DNA of 64,000 bases from CAUZJF01 sp965248605 (GTDB lineage: Bacteria > Chloroflexota > Dehalococcoidia > Lucifugimonadales > CAUZJF01). Below are positions 35,225-44,746 of the stretch, piece after piece. Below the pieces are notes generated by a model, which saw nothing but the letters and a program-made list of their open reading frames with translations, made no database searches and was not told where the DNA came from. How positions within the stretch are numbered: position 1 is the stretch's first letter; every line of letters starts with the position of its first letter. The stretch lies in the NCBI GenBank assembly GCA_965248605.1, contig CBDFJV010000007.1:2604001-2668000 (forward strand), read 5' to 3'. Made by a program: the position numbers and the translations under genes.

Positions 35225-35594
35225 TCACTTCCTCCCTGTCGCTCCTACCCCTTCCAGCTACCAGCGATCCCCACCGAATCAGCTACGGCCGCGTAGCGGC
35301 GGACTGTCTGCAATCATACTCAATAGCCAAATGATTGTCTACACGGCTATGGGCGTTGAAATAGATAGGAACGGCTTGCTTCCGGCAGGGCAGCAAAACG
35401 GCTGAGCGACAACGGACTCTGGCCGATGGTGCGCACCTTGGTGCCCCACCGTGTACACAGCCCTTCGCGACCAGATCCTACGCCAGCTTCGTTGACACTC
35501 TCCAAATGGCGCTAATATAATCGACCTCACCGGAACGCCGAAGCAACCGCGACCCACGCGTGGACGTTCCGGACTCAGGGAGGACTATCGGGCC
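35225..35594. promoter_or_regulatory. Divergent intergenic region between the two pilus operons
   Basis: 370 bases separate the pilB start from the plus-strand FHA gene. Both promoters should be here, but I could not identify a convincing -35/-10 pair, operator or riboswitch. No gene seen. Confidence 0.4.
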
Positions 35595-36346
35595 ATGGAA
35601 CGGGTCGACGAGCCGGTGCTGGTCAGAAAAGGGGGCTCTGACGACAACGAGAGCATACCTTTGCAAGGTCGTAAGCTGTCGATGGGCCGGCAGGCGAGCA
35701 ATGACGTCGTTGTCCAAGAGCCGGGAGTTTCGAGGAACCATGCCGAGCTCTTCGACACCGATGGTGTGTTCTACGTCCGAGACCTCGGGAGCACCAATGG
35801 TACTTTCGTCAATGACGAGAAGATTCCAGAAGGCGATCGCCTACTGAGCGACGGTGACAGTGTTCGGCTTGGCTCAAGCACCACGTCGTTCGTTTTCCAC
35901 AGCCCGATAGCCAGCACGATGGCCGTTTCGCTCTCCGATCTCGACGCCGACCTGGATAGCACAGAGGGGGGGCGACATGGATCGGCGAAGCAGTGGGCCA
36001 GACCGAGGCCGGCTCCGACGCCGAGACCGCGGGACTTGCCGCAGCCAAGCTGGAGGCCGAGATGTTCGAAGGCACCGTCCAGTTGAACGTCCAGGCCGAG
36101 GGCAACATGGGCCTGGTTGTGAACTTCTCGCAACAGCTGAGGGACACGCCGGAGTTCAGACTTTTGCGACTCGCCAACAACGACAGAGGGGGCGTGGACA
36201 TCTGGCTCGCTCTCCGGGAGCCGCTGGCGTTGTTCAAAATCCTGGGCGCAATGGATGCCGTTTCGAACGTTAGCCCGGTCGGCGACCGAGACATTTCGGC
36301 TGGAAGCGAAGACGCTCCGCTGACTGTTACACTGAACATCGGCTGA
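35595..36346 (+). CDS. FHA-domain protein with a G-tract frameshift
   Basis: The first frame (from 35595) encodes a complete FHA domain: MGRQASNDVVVQEPGVSRNH and DLGSTNGTFVN. It then enters a seven-G run (35966-35972) and becomes implausible. The adjacent frame continues sensibly as TWIGEAVGQTEAGSDAE and a 90-residue alpha/beta region ending PLTVTLNIG. Adding one G gives about 250 residues. FHA domains bind phosphothreonine; it probably works with the FHA-PilM protein encoded divergently. A homopolymer switch or sequencing error are both possible. Confidence 0.75.
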
Positions 36347-36579
36347 TCGAGTCGGATAGCGGAGGTCTTGATGGTAAGAGGTCGTGCCGACCTCTGCGGA
36401 CCTCGGCTCGGTAGCGCTACTTGCTTCGGCAGGCCGGTCCGATTGATCTCCGGTTAATGACCATACACCTTCCCCGGGCCCGCACCGAACGAGCTACCAG
36501 ATCTACGCCAATAGTACCAAAAGACCACTCTATCGAAGCCCAAAGGTACTATGGCGGCGTATTAGATTAGGATGCTATC

Positions 36580-37023
36580 GTGACACCAGTCACAATCGCG
36601 ACGGTAACAAGTTTGGGAAACATCCGTAGAACGCTCAGCGAACTCTGGCTACGCCTCCAACAGCCCGTACGTGACCAGAAGGCCGCGATGTTGATGGAGG
36701 CCATAGTAGCCGTGACGGTGCTCACTGCCGTTTCCGGTACGACGCTGATCGCTATTCAGTCCACCCAGGCCACTCGCAGGGTGGTCGAGCGCTCCGCTCG
36801 GGCCGAGAACCTGGCTCGGAACCAGATAGAGCAGATTTTCAACACCGGCTACCAGACCACGACGGCCCTTTATCCGTCGATCGCGAACATTCCGGGCGGA
36901 TTTCAGATAACCGCCACCCAAGAGGTCGCCAGCGCCGATACGAACCTCCAGAAGATCGTAGTGTCGGTCAAGGTCGACGGTGTAGAGGTCCTGCTAGTTG
37001 AGACTATGAGGAACAACGACTAG
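36580..37023 (+). CDS. PilV-like minor prepilin
   Basis: A 147-residue prepilin-like protein with a long basic leader (QQPVRDQKAAMLMEAIVAV). The cleavage site is Ala-type with Glu at +5 (AMLMEAIVAVTVLTAVSG), followed by a helix and a small beta head. The preceding 233 bases have no gene. It is the first of three closely spaced plus-strand genes for pilus tip or minor pilins. Confidence 0.75.
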   Translation: MTPVTIATVTSLGNIRRTLSELWLRLQQPVRDQKAAMLMEAIVAVTVLTAVSGTTLIAIQSTQATRRVVERSARAENLARNQIEQIFNTGYQTTTALYPSIANIPGGFQITATQEVASADTNLQKIVVSVKVDGVEVLLVETMRNND

Positions 37024-37026
37024 CCC

Positions 37027-37542
37027 ATGAGAACACGGCTGCTCGGGTCTCGTTTCCGAGTCCTCAAGGACAAGTCGGGATTCACGCTTATGGAAGTCGT
37101 GGTCGCGGCCGGACTCTTAATGGTTGCTGCCGTTCTGTTCGGACAGGTTAGCTTCCAGCTGATGGGGCTTCACCGGACATGGCGTGACGACATGCTGGCG
37201 ACCCAAGACCTCCGTCACGCGGGAAGCGTCTTTGCCCGCGACGCCTTCAATGCCGCCACTACGACGTTGGCCGACATGGGGCCCGCCACAAGCTCGATCA
37301 CGATGCAATGGATCGATATCGGAGACATCACCCACACCGTGACGTATAGCGTCGAAGGCGCCTCCGTCCCCCACCATCTCATACGCGACTTCGACGGCTG
37401 GAAGACCTTCGCCGCCGAGGAGGTGGTCTCGGCGGGGTTCCGGATGAACGGCAAGGTGGTTACTTTCGACCTCGCAGTGCAGGGAGCCGAGGGCCAGGTA
37501 CGGAGCAGCACCCTGCGGACCTTCCTGAGGAACGTAAGGTGA
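37027..37542 (+). CDS. PilW/PulG-like minor prepilin
   Basis: A 171-residue prepilin. The site is KSGFTLMEVVVAAGLLMV (Gly/Phe with Glu+5). The head domain has strands ending in RTFLRNVR. The start is 3 bases after the previous stop, and its TGA overlaps the next gene's start. It should be assembled at the pilus tip with its neighbours. Confidence 0.85.
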   Translation: MRTRLLGSRFRVLKDKSGFTLMEVVVAAGLLMVAAVLFGQVSFQLMGLHRTWRDDMLATQDLRHAGSVFARDAFNAATTTLADMGPATSSITMQWIDIGDITHTVTYSVEGASVPHHLIRDFDGWKTFAAEEVVSAGFRMNGKVVTFDLAVQGAEGQVRSSTLRTFLRNVR

Positions 37543-40500
37543 TGGGGCGCGTCCTGACGGGCCAGCGTGGACAGGCCATGATACTGGCACTTGCGTTCAT
37601 GGCGCTTGCCGTCCCGATCGTGAGCTCGGCGCTCATCCTGTCTACCACGTTGGCGAGAGACGCCCGTATCAAGACGGACCTGCTGAAGGACCAGTACTGC
37701 ACGATCGGCGCCCAGCAGACTGCGCTCCACCTTCTGAACCTCGCTCTCCTCGAGACCACAACCACCTTTGTATGCAATAGCGACATTATTACGACGACTA
37801 TCGCCAAGATCGTTGAACCGCCGACAACGATACGGACGACCCCCCAGGGACGCCTTGAGACCACTAAACAGGTAGACCCGACCGTTCAGGCTTCGAGCAC
37901 GGCGGTTACTTACACGCTGACGGTCACAAACACCAAGACCGAGGCGGTGGAGCCGACCTTGATCGTCGATCTCCTACCGCTGGGATTCAAGTACGTTAGC
38001 TCCACTACAAGCATGAAAGACGGCGCGGCAACTGAGATCAGCACGGCTGATCCGGTCGTCTCAGGGCCGGTAGACAATCGTGTCCTCACGTGGGCTGTGC
38101 CTGGTAGCACATCACTCGCCGAAGGCGCGGCGTTGACCGTGACGTTCGACGCCGTCACCGGATTGTCAGACGGCGTCTACTGCAACGAAGCCTACGCCGA
38201 GCCGGGTGGCAAGGACGTCACGTCGGGGAAGACCGCAAAGGTTACGGTCGGCTCACCGGCCAGTGGCTCCTGTAAAGGCGCCGCCGTTTCAATCTCCAAA
38301 GACGTTTCGCCGGAGATCGTCTTCGGCAATACAACGACGACCTACACGTACACCATCGAGGTCGAGAACGAGGGGACAGAAAAGGTATCGGTATCCGAGC
38401 TCAGAGACACCCTGAACGGGGAGCTCACTTACCAGGTCAACACGGCCTCCAGTAGTCCGGTCGTGTTGGGTGAGCCTGCTTACAACACGACGACCAACGT
38501 ACTCACGTGGGACCTGCTGCCAAACGGCCTGACACTTGCGACAAGCACCAAGTGGGTGATCACTTTCGACGTTAGAGGTACTCTGGACAGAGGCTTCTAT
38601 CCAAATTCCGTTGACATCGTGTATTCCAGAGTGGACTGGCTCGAGACGGCTCTGGCCGAAGCGTGCATCAACAGCCCGGACGATGTGGAGGTCGACCAGG
38701 CGATACCGTCACGTGTACGATAGCGAGCCAGAAGGACGTCGAACTGGATAGGGACGCCACTGTCGAGGGACATGCGATCAGCCTAGGCGGTGAAGTCGAG
38801 TTGGATGACGACGCTTCGGTGCTCGGATCGATCTGGGCAACGGGGGACGTCGAGCTTCAGAGAGACACGGTTGTCGCCGGCGACATCGTAAGCGGCGCCG
38901 ACATCGAGATACAAGACCGGGCCGTCGTCGAAGGCGACGTCTGGGCAGACAGCGAAGTGGAAGTTGAAGATGACGCCGTAATCAAAGGTAACGTGACCAG
39001 TGGAGGAGACATCGATCTCGATAGGAACGTTCTCGTTGAGGGTGGGGTTTGGGCCAGCAACGATATTGACATTAAGGGCGGTACCGTCGTGGACGGCGAC
39101 ATCGTGGCGGGCGACGACCTCAAGATGTCGTCAGGCGACAGCGTTGTCATAGGTGGGAACGCGATCGCCGGCGGCGATCTGCGCCTGAAGGAACTGAGCT
39201 TGGTAAAAGGCGACGTAATAGCAGGGGGCGACATCGATCTTACCCACGGAGCGTCGGTGGAGGGAGACGTTATCGCGGGCGATGACGTGGATTTGGGCCA
39301 CGATACGATCATCAAAGGGAGTGTATTCGCTTTCGACGATGTGGACGTTTCCAAGAACGCTGTAGTCCACGGAGATATTCGAGCGGATGGCGACGTCACC
39401 GTCCACCTATCTTCTACTGTTATGGGCAACATCATAAGCGGCGGCGACGTCACGGTCTTGCCCGGAGCGGTGGTGCACGGCGATATCACCGCAGTGGGGA
39501 CGGTCACCGTGCAGCCTGGGGCCACCGTGCTCGGGACGATAACTCAGGGTGTCGCGAGTGTCCCCGCTCTCGATCCGATACCCGCGCTTCCGCCAAAGCC
39601 GGCCCCTCCGCCCGTCGACGAGGTTGGCACGGGGCCAACTGCCATCATTACTAGCGCCGAAGTGTACCGAGTGATCGTGCAAGTAGGAGACACCACTCTC
39701 GAGTGTGACGTGTGGGTCATCTCGGACGTGGACATCGGGGACTTTCTGGACGGGTGCGGCGCGTCCACTCTGCCCTACGTCATCCTGGGGACCCCCACTC
39801 CCACGTCGACTCCTGAGCCGACCAACACGCCCACCGTGACACCGACACCGAGTGCAACATCCACGCCTACGGTAACACCGACACCGAGCTCCACTTCGAC
39901 GACGCCGACGCCGACACCGACCCCCGGAGCTGGGACGACGGGTGGCTTTACATGGTTCACCACGTCGACCGACATCAGCCTTACCGCGACGAGCACGTGG
40001 GCCGATATCGATCTCTCGTCACACGTCCCTACCAGCACGACCGGCGTTATAGTCGAGATTGTGAATACGGGCAGCAGCAGCGACTTCAGCGCGTTTGTCC
40101 GGGGTAAGGAAGACACACGAGACTACATGGCCACCCCGACCTACGGCGAGATTGAATCGAAGACGCACCGCTGGCAGGTAGTCAAAGTCGACGGCGCCCA
40201 GCGGATCCAGGGTTGGGTCGACGACGCTCAAATCGACTTCAAGCTGGTCGGCTACACGTCGGGGGCCGACCCCAAGTATTTCGCAACGCCACACGACATC
40301 ACACCCACCAGCACGTTGGCGTGGGTCACCCTCAATATCATTGATCTGGTCGACAACGACGCGGAAGGGGCAATACTTCTGGTCACTTCGGTGACGTCCA
40401 GCGATATGGCTTTCGGAATTCGAGAGCGTACCGGCGCCTACTCGACCACCAACCGCGAGTTGGAGGAGTACGGCGCCACCATGTACATGGTGGGACTCGA

Positions 40501-40888
40501 CGCGGCCCGACGTCTGGATATCTACATAACGGACCAGGACGTGAAGGTCTACCTGGTAGCGCAGACGAAAGGCTCGGTCGTCTTCTACACGAATGACGTC
40601 GCTGTCACTGACCCGACCACCGGCTCGTATCAATCACTGGACGCGGACGACTATGGTGTTCCGTCGGAGGCGAACGGGCTCATCTTGTCAGTTGAGATGA
40701 GCACCGTACTCGGAGACGGCAAGATGAACTTCCGACACGGCGATTCCACCGACGACTGGAACGGCGACATAGGCGGCGGCACACACTTCCAAGCAGCCAT
40801 CGGCATCACCAGCGATAACATCTGGGACGAACACATGGAGTCGACCCAGTCCGATGTATACATAGTGGGCTATACCAGGCCGCCTTAG
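37539..40888 (+). CDS. Giant PilX-like / DUF11 / bactofilin-like surface protein, frameshifted
   Basis: The first frame (37539-38723) has a hydrophobic N-terminus like PilX (GQAMILALAFMALAVPIVSS) and two DUF11-type domains (TYTLTVTNTKTEAVEPTLIV, TYTIEVENEGTEKVSV). A missing base near 38702 moves to the second frame. There, DTVTCTIASQKDVELDRDAT opens about 18 short repeats of the kind VEGDVWAD/VIKGNVTSGGDI, a bactofilin/PilX-like parallel beta-helix. A Thr/Pro linker (PTPTSTPEPTNTPTVTPTPS) and a C-terminal beta domain of about 300 residues follow. Joined length is about 1,116 residues. Likely a cell-surface or pilus-tip adhesin; no homologue by name. Confidence 0.72.
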
Positions 40889-40919
40889 TTAGCCGTTGCG
40901 TTGCTTGAGCTCTACTACT

Positions 40920-40955
40920 CCAAAGGGGCCAGGGCTGATCGCCGGGCCCCTTTGG
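40920..40955 (+). terminator. Terminator-like hairpin after the pilus genes
   Basis: CCAAAGGGGCC (40920-40930) pairs perfectly with GGCCCCTTTGG (40945-40955) across a 14-base loop. No T-run follows. It separates the pilus locus from the nucleotidyltransferase. Confidence 0.65.
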
Positions 40956-40987
40956 ACGCCCACGGAGTCTCCGCTACAATACCCTCC

Positions 40988-41764
40988 ATGCCAGACGTCG
41001 TGGGCTCCCCTTCGAACGTGATTCTCCTCGGCGCCGGCCGAGGAAGTCGGCTGATGCCGTTGACCGCCTCGCAGCCGAAAGCCTTCACGCCCATCGCGGG
41101 CAAGAGAATCCTCGACTGGACCCTGGACGCGTTCCGACAGAACAGTCTAGGCAGCTTCGTGTTCGTGGGTGGCTATCTAAAAGACGTCGTCGAAGTCGAC
41201 TACCCAGAGTTTACGATGGTCGAAAACGCGGACTGGCCGAACACCAACATGCTCCACTCGCTCGTGTGTGCGCGGGATTTCATGGCCGAGGGGTTCTATT
41301 CGACCTATACCGACACCCTCTTCCGCCACGACGCTGTAGCGCTGCTAGAGGACTCACCACACGAAATAACCCTGGTGATGGACACGCTCTGGCGGGAGAG
41401 GTACCGCTTTCGGAGCCAACACCCCGAGTCCGACGGCGAGAAAATGATCGCCGACGGCAACAGGGTAGTCAGAGTTTCCCGGGAAATAAGATCCGAAAAG
41501 GCCTCTGGCGAATTCACGGGCGTCTTGAGAATGACACCCACTGGCGCCGCACAATTCCTCGCTTACTACGACGGCCTCTTAGCTTCCCTGGGCGGCGACG
41601 GCATTTTTACGGCAGGCAAGCCCTTCCGCCATGCGTACGTGATCCACCAGCTCGACCAGATGATTCAGGATGGTGTCGAGGTCCACTGCGTCGCAGTGCC
41701 GGGCGAGTACCACGAGATCGACACGCTCGAAGACCATCAGCTCGCTTCCAAGGCCTGGCGGTGA
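40988..41764 (+). CDS. Sugar-phosphate nucleotidyltransferase
   Basis: 258 residues from ATG at 40988; an upstream start at 40901 would read through the terminator hairpin and is rejected. The N-terminal signature VILLGAGRGSRLMPLTASQPK is the G-x-G-x-R...K motif, followed by AFTPIAGKRILDWTLDAF. Metal and product sites are likely TYTDTLF and YHEIDTLED. It resembles choline/phosphocholine cytidylyltransferase-like NTP_transferases. It presumably activates a sugar or polyol phosphate for surface polymer synthesis. Confidence 0.85.
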   Translation: MPDVVGSPSNVILLGAGRGSRLMPLTASQPKAFTPIAGKRILDWTLDAFRQNSLGSFVFVGGYLKDVVEVDYPEFTMVENADWPNTNMLHSLVCARDFMAEGFYSTYTDTLFRHDAVALLEDSPHEITLVMDTLWRERYRFRSQHPESDGEKMIADGNRVVRVSREIRSEKASGEFTGVLRMTPTGAAQFLAYYDGLLASLGGDGIFTAGKPFRHAYVIHQLDQMIQDGVEVHCVAVPGEYHEIDTLEDHQLASKAWR

Positions 41765-41774
41765 GAGAAAACTC

Positions 41775-42851
41775 GTGCCGTTGACAGATGTGCTGTTCCC
41801 CACGACGGTCGTCGGCTCGATGCCGCGGCCGCGGTACATCAAGGACCTGATCGAGGCCCACGCCTCGTCCGGGGAGACCAGCGGCGAATTCCAACGCATG
41901 ATGGACGCGTCGGTCCCCTACGTCGCTCAGATGCAGGAGCTAGCCGGGATCGACGTCATCTCCGACGGGGAATGGCGGCGTAAGTCCTACATTGGGGTTA
42001 TTGCCGATATATGCAGCGGCTTCGAAATCTCAATCAAAGAGGTCCAGGGCCAACGCCAGACCTGGCACGTCGTTACGTCCGAAATCGAAGCGGTTAACCC
42101 GGGCCTGATGGCCCGGGAGGCAGCGTTCTTGAAACGCCACACGACACGGCGGGTCAAGGTGGCGTTGCCGTCGCCGTACTTGCTGGGTGAGCGGATGTGG
42201 GACGAGGAGCTTTCGAAGGACGCATACGCGTCCCGCAGGGACTTCACGGAAGCCCTGGCCCCCGTTCTGCGCAACGAGCTCGCGGCGCTTCGCGACGAAG
42301 GCGTAGCCGTCGCGCAGTTCGACGACCCGTCGATCTGCCTGTTCGTCGACCCGAGTGTCCGAGCGGGTTACGAGGACCCCGAAGGCGAGATAGACTACGC
42401 CGTCGATCTGCTAAACCGGACGGTTGCCGGCATCGAAGGCATCGACCTCGCGCTGCACCTGTGCCGTCGCAACAAGGGAAGGTCCGGCTGGGTCGGCGAG
42501 GGCGGCTACGGCCCTATACTTCCGGCTATAAGCAAACTGGAGTTCGACAGCCTCATGCTGGAGTTCGCGATGCCAGCTGCAGGCGACAAGGACGTGTTGG
42601 CCGAGCTTCCGGAGCGCTTCGACATAGGCCTGGGCTGCGTCGATTGCCGCAACCCGCACATCGACACTCCCGAGGAAATCGTAGACCGTGTCAAGCAGGC
42701 ACTGGAGCACGTGGCCCCTGAGCGCCTTTTCCTCCACCCCGACTGCGGGTTCGCTCCCGGCAGCGCCGCCGACATCCCGATGGACGAAGCCTACTTGAAA
42801 CTCCGAAACGAGGCCGTTGCCGCCGAGCGGCTCCGCGCCGAGTTCGCCTGA
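41775..42851 (+). CDS. MetE C-terminal-like (cobalamin-independent methionine synthase-like) protein
   Basis: 358 residues from GTG at 41775. TIM-barrel features: VGSMPRPRYI at the N-terminus, a first zinc ligand pair in LHLCRRNKG (His-x-Cys), Glu in MLEFAMPAAG, and the late Cys in LFLHPDCGFAPGS. Single-domain members lack the N-terminal half of MetE and may use other methyl donors or thiols. It is 10 bases after the nucleotidyltransferase and 12 bases before an amidohydrolase, so probably co-transcribed. Confidence 0.82.
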   Translation: MPLTDVLFPTTVVGSMPRPRYIKDLIEAHASSGETSGEFQRMMDASVPYVAQMQELAGIDVISDGEWRRKSYIGVIADICSGFEISIKEVQGQRQTWHVVTSEIEAVNPGLMAREAAFLKRHTTRRVKVALPSPYLLGERMWDEELSKDAYASRRDFTEALAPVLRNELAALRDEGVAVAQFDDPSICLFVDPSVRAGYEDPEGEIDYAVDLLNRTVAGIEGIDLALHLCRRNKGRSGWVGEGGYGPILPAISKLEFDSLMLEFAMPAAGDKDVLAELPERFDIGLGCVDCRNPHIDTPEEIVDRVKQALEHVAPERLFLHPDCGFAPGSAADIPMDEAYLKLRNEAVAAERLRAEFA

Positions 42852-42863
42852 CGGCCCATCCCA

Positions 42864-43991
42864 ATGATCTACGACGGCCACGCCTATTGCTTCCCTGACC
42901 AGCGCGGCGACGGCGGTTTCGCCGACCCCGACGAGTTCAGACGTCACTTGCAGCTCGGTATGGCCGGCCACTTTCAATCCGCGTGGCGAGCAGACGACCG
43001 CTCCCCTGCCGATAGCGACGGCCTCGTCGACTTCTCTCGCGGTCTGAAGTTCGAGAGCCTCCAAGACGCGAACTTCCGCCCGGCCGGCCACGGCAGGTTC
43101 GAGTGGACCGTCGACGGCGTAGACTACGCAAAGCAGGTCATGCCTCCGTCGGTCATCAACATGACCTATACCGCCGAGAGCCTGGTGGCGGAAATGGACT
43201 ACGCGGGGGTCGACATGGCCCTGCTGCACCGGAGTCCTTACCTGGGAATCGGTAACGACTACATTGCCGAATGTGTACGCCGGTTCCCCGATCGACTTCA
43301 AGGTCTGGCGCATGTCGAGGAGTGGCTGGTGCAATCGGAACCGGCGGAGTCTATCGAAGAAGCCAGGCGAGCCGTCGAAGAACTGGGACTGGTTGGGCTG
43401 CAATTCCTCACCAGCTACCCCGCCCTCTACGGACAGACGGGGCCCTGGGACGGTCCCGGCTTTCGTCCGTTCTGGGACGCGGTAGCCGGCCTCGATGTGC
43501 CCGTGTTTTTCACCCCGGGGGGCTGGGTCGGGAAAGGGCCGTCGAGCAACGCGGGCCGATTTGAGGCGTACGTCGCGGAGCTGAAGACCCTCCGCGGGTG
43601 GATGGAACGCTACCCGAACGTCACTGTAGTGCTTACACACGGATTCAACTGGCGGATGTTCATGGACGGCGAAACTTTGAATGTGCCCGACGAGGTATTC
43701 GAAGCCGCCCCGATAGACAACCCCAACTTCTACCTTCAGGTCATGTTCCCCATCTCGCTCGGCAAAGAGTGGGACTACCCGATGCCCCAGGTCCGGCCCA
43801 CACTGGCGGAACTGGTCCGACGATTAGGCGCCGATCGCCTTATATGGGGGACCGACATCCCAATGGTCACGCGCTACTATACCTACAGGCAGAGCCTCGA
43901 CTTCATTCGACTCTACTGCGACTTCCTCACGCACGACGAAATGGACCTCATTTTCGGCGGCAATATGGTGCGCCTCATGGAAGTCCGCTGA
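42864..43991 (+). CDS. Amidohydrolase_2 family protein 1
   Basis: 375 residues, starting MIYDGHAYCFPDQRGDGGFA. It is a TIM-barrel amidohydrolase of the PF04909 type: EMDYAGVDMALLHRSPY, VVLTHGFNWRMFMDGE (His) and LIWGTDIPMVTRYYTY (Asp). The usual N-terminal His-x-His is His-Ala-Tyr here and in the paralogue at 44747. Typical substrates are carboxylic acids decarboxylated or hydrolysed; unknown here. Overlaps no other gene. Confidence 0.82.
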   Translation: MIYDGHAYCFPDQRGDGGFADPDEFRRHLQLGMAGHFQSAWRADDRSPADSDGLVDFSRGLKFESLQDANFRPAGHGRFEWTVDGVDYAKQVMPPSVINMTYTAESLVAEMDYAGVDMALLHRSPYLGIGNDYIAECVRRFPDRLQGLAHVEEWLVQSEPAESIEEARRAVEELGLVGLQFLTSYPALYGQTGPWDGPGFRPFWDAVAGLDVPVFFTPGGWVGKGPSSNAGRFEAYVAELKTLRGWMERYPNVTVVLTHGFNWRMFMDGETLNVPDEVFEAAPIDNPNFYLQVMFPISLGKEWDYPMPQVRPTLAELVRRLGADRLIWGTDIPMVTRYYTYRQSLDFIRLYCDFLTHDEMDLIFGGNMVRLMEVR

Positions 43992-44043
43992 TCACCCGAT
44001 CTCGTAAAGAGTTCGGTCTTTAGGCGGTGGTCTAAGGTCGCTC

Positions 44044-44586
44044 TCAGAAGATACCTACGATTCGTTCCCACCACGAGACGACCAGATCGACTGCTATGTA
44101 ATCGTCTAGTGCCTGGTTCCAATGCAGCACATACTCCTGGAATTCCTTCAGTAGTAACAGCGGTATCATCCACACCGCCGCCCGTCTCCACGTTATCTCG
44201 TAGTCCGGCCGGAACCGTTTGACCCCTGCCACGAAGACGAACCAGAACTCGAAAACGTTGGGGAACAGAAGGAGGACGCCACGCGCGGAGGACACCTCGA
44301 ATATGACCACTCCCAGAATTCGGTAGCCGAACAACGCAATCGCCACTGTCCTCGGCGTGCCGGACCATCTCAGAGCGACGACTACAAAGGTCACCATGTA
44401 GGCAAGGTCGACCGTCTTGTCGAACGATTGGTAGTCTTGAACTCCGCCGAACGGCAAGAGGTTCATCATGAAGAGGTCGGAGAAATCGACGAGAATCGCT
44501 AGGATCGCGCCCGCGAAAGCCCATCGCAACACCGGCAGTGAGCCGGCGATCCGGACCGCGGCGATGATCAATTCTTCAAGTGTCAT
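44044..44586 (-). CDS. Integral membrane protein, unknown
   Basis: A 180-residue protein with about five hydrophobic segments (LRWAFAGAILAILVDFSDLF, YMVTFVVVALRW, IALFGYRILGVVIFEV, VFEFWFVFVAGV, WMIPLLLLKEF). No domain recognised; a conserved-looking Asp-Phe-Ser-Asp in helix one and WWERIVGIF at the end. It lies between two amidohydrolase genes on the opposite strand. Confidence 0.7.
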   Translation of the reverse strand: MTLEELIIAAVRIAGSLPVLRWAFAGAILAILVDFSDLFMMNLLPFGGVQDYQSFDKTVDLAYMVTFVVVALRWSGTPRTVAIALFGYRILGVVIFEVSSARGVLLLFPNVFEFWFVFVAGVKRFRPDYEITWRRAAVWMIPLLLLKEFQEYVLHWNQALDDYIAVDLVVSWWERIVGIF

Positions 44587-44746
44587 AGCTCCTCGTAGCA
44601 GTCGGTGAGTCTAGCACGATGCTCGAGACATCGACGGCGCATGTGCACCGCTCGCCCCTGTTGGCTCGAGCGCGGCATTCCTTCAGGTCTTCCGGTTCAT
44701 ATAGAATCTGGACACCCTGCGGCTGCCAATCGGAGGTGCCCCGAGT

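Noticed and set aside
40901..40987. Upstream start for the nucleotidyltransferase
   Set aside because: It lies in the terminator hairpin; the ATG at 40988 directly precedes the conserved N-terminal motif.
42411..43640. Minus-strand ORF of 409 aa over the amidohydrolase and MetE-like genes
   Set aside because: Opposite two clear families; low-complexity Arg/Val/Glu composition and no start signal.
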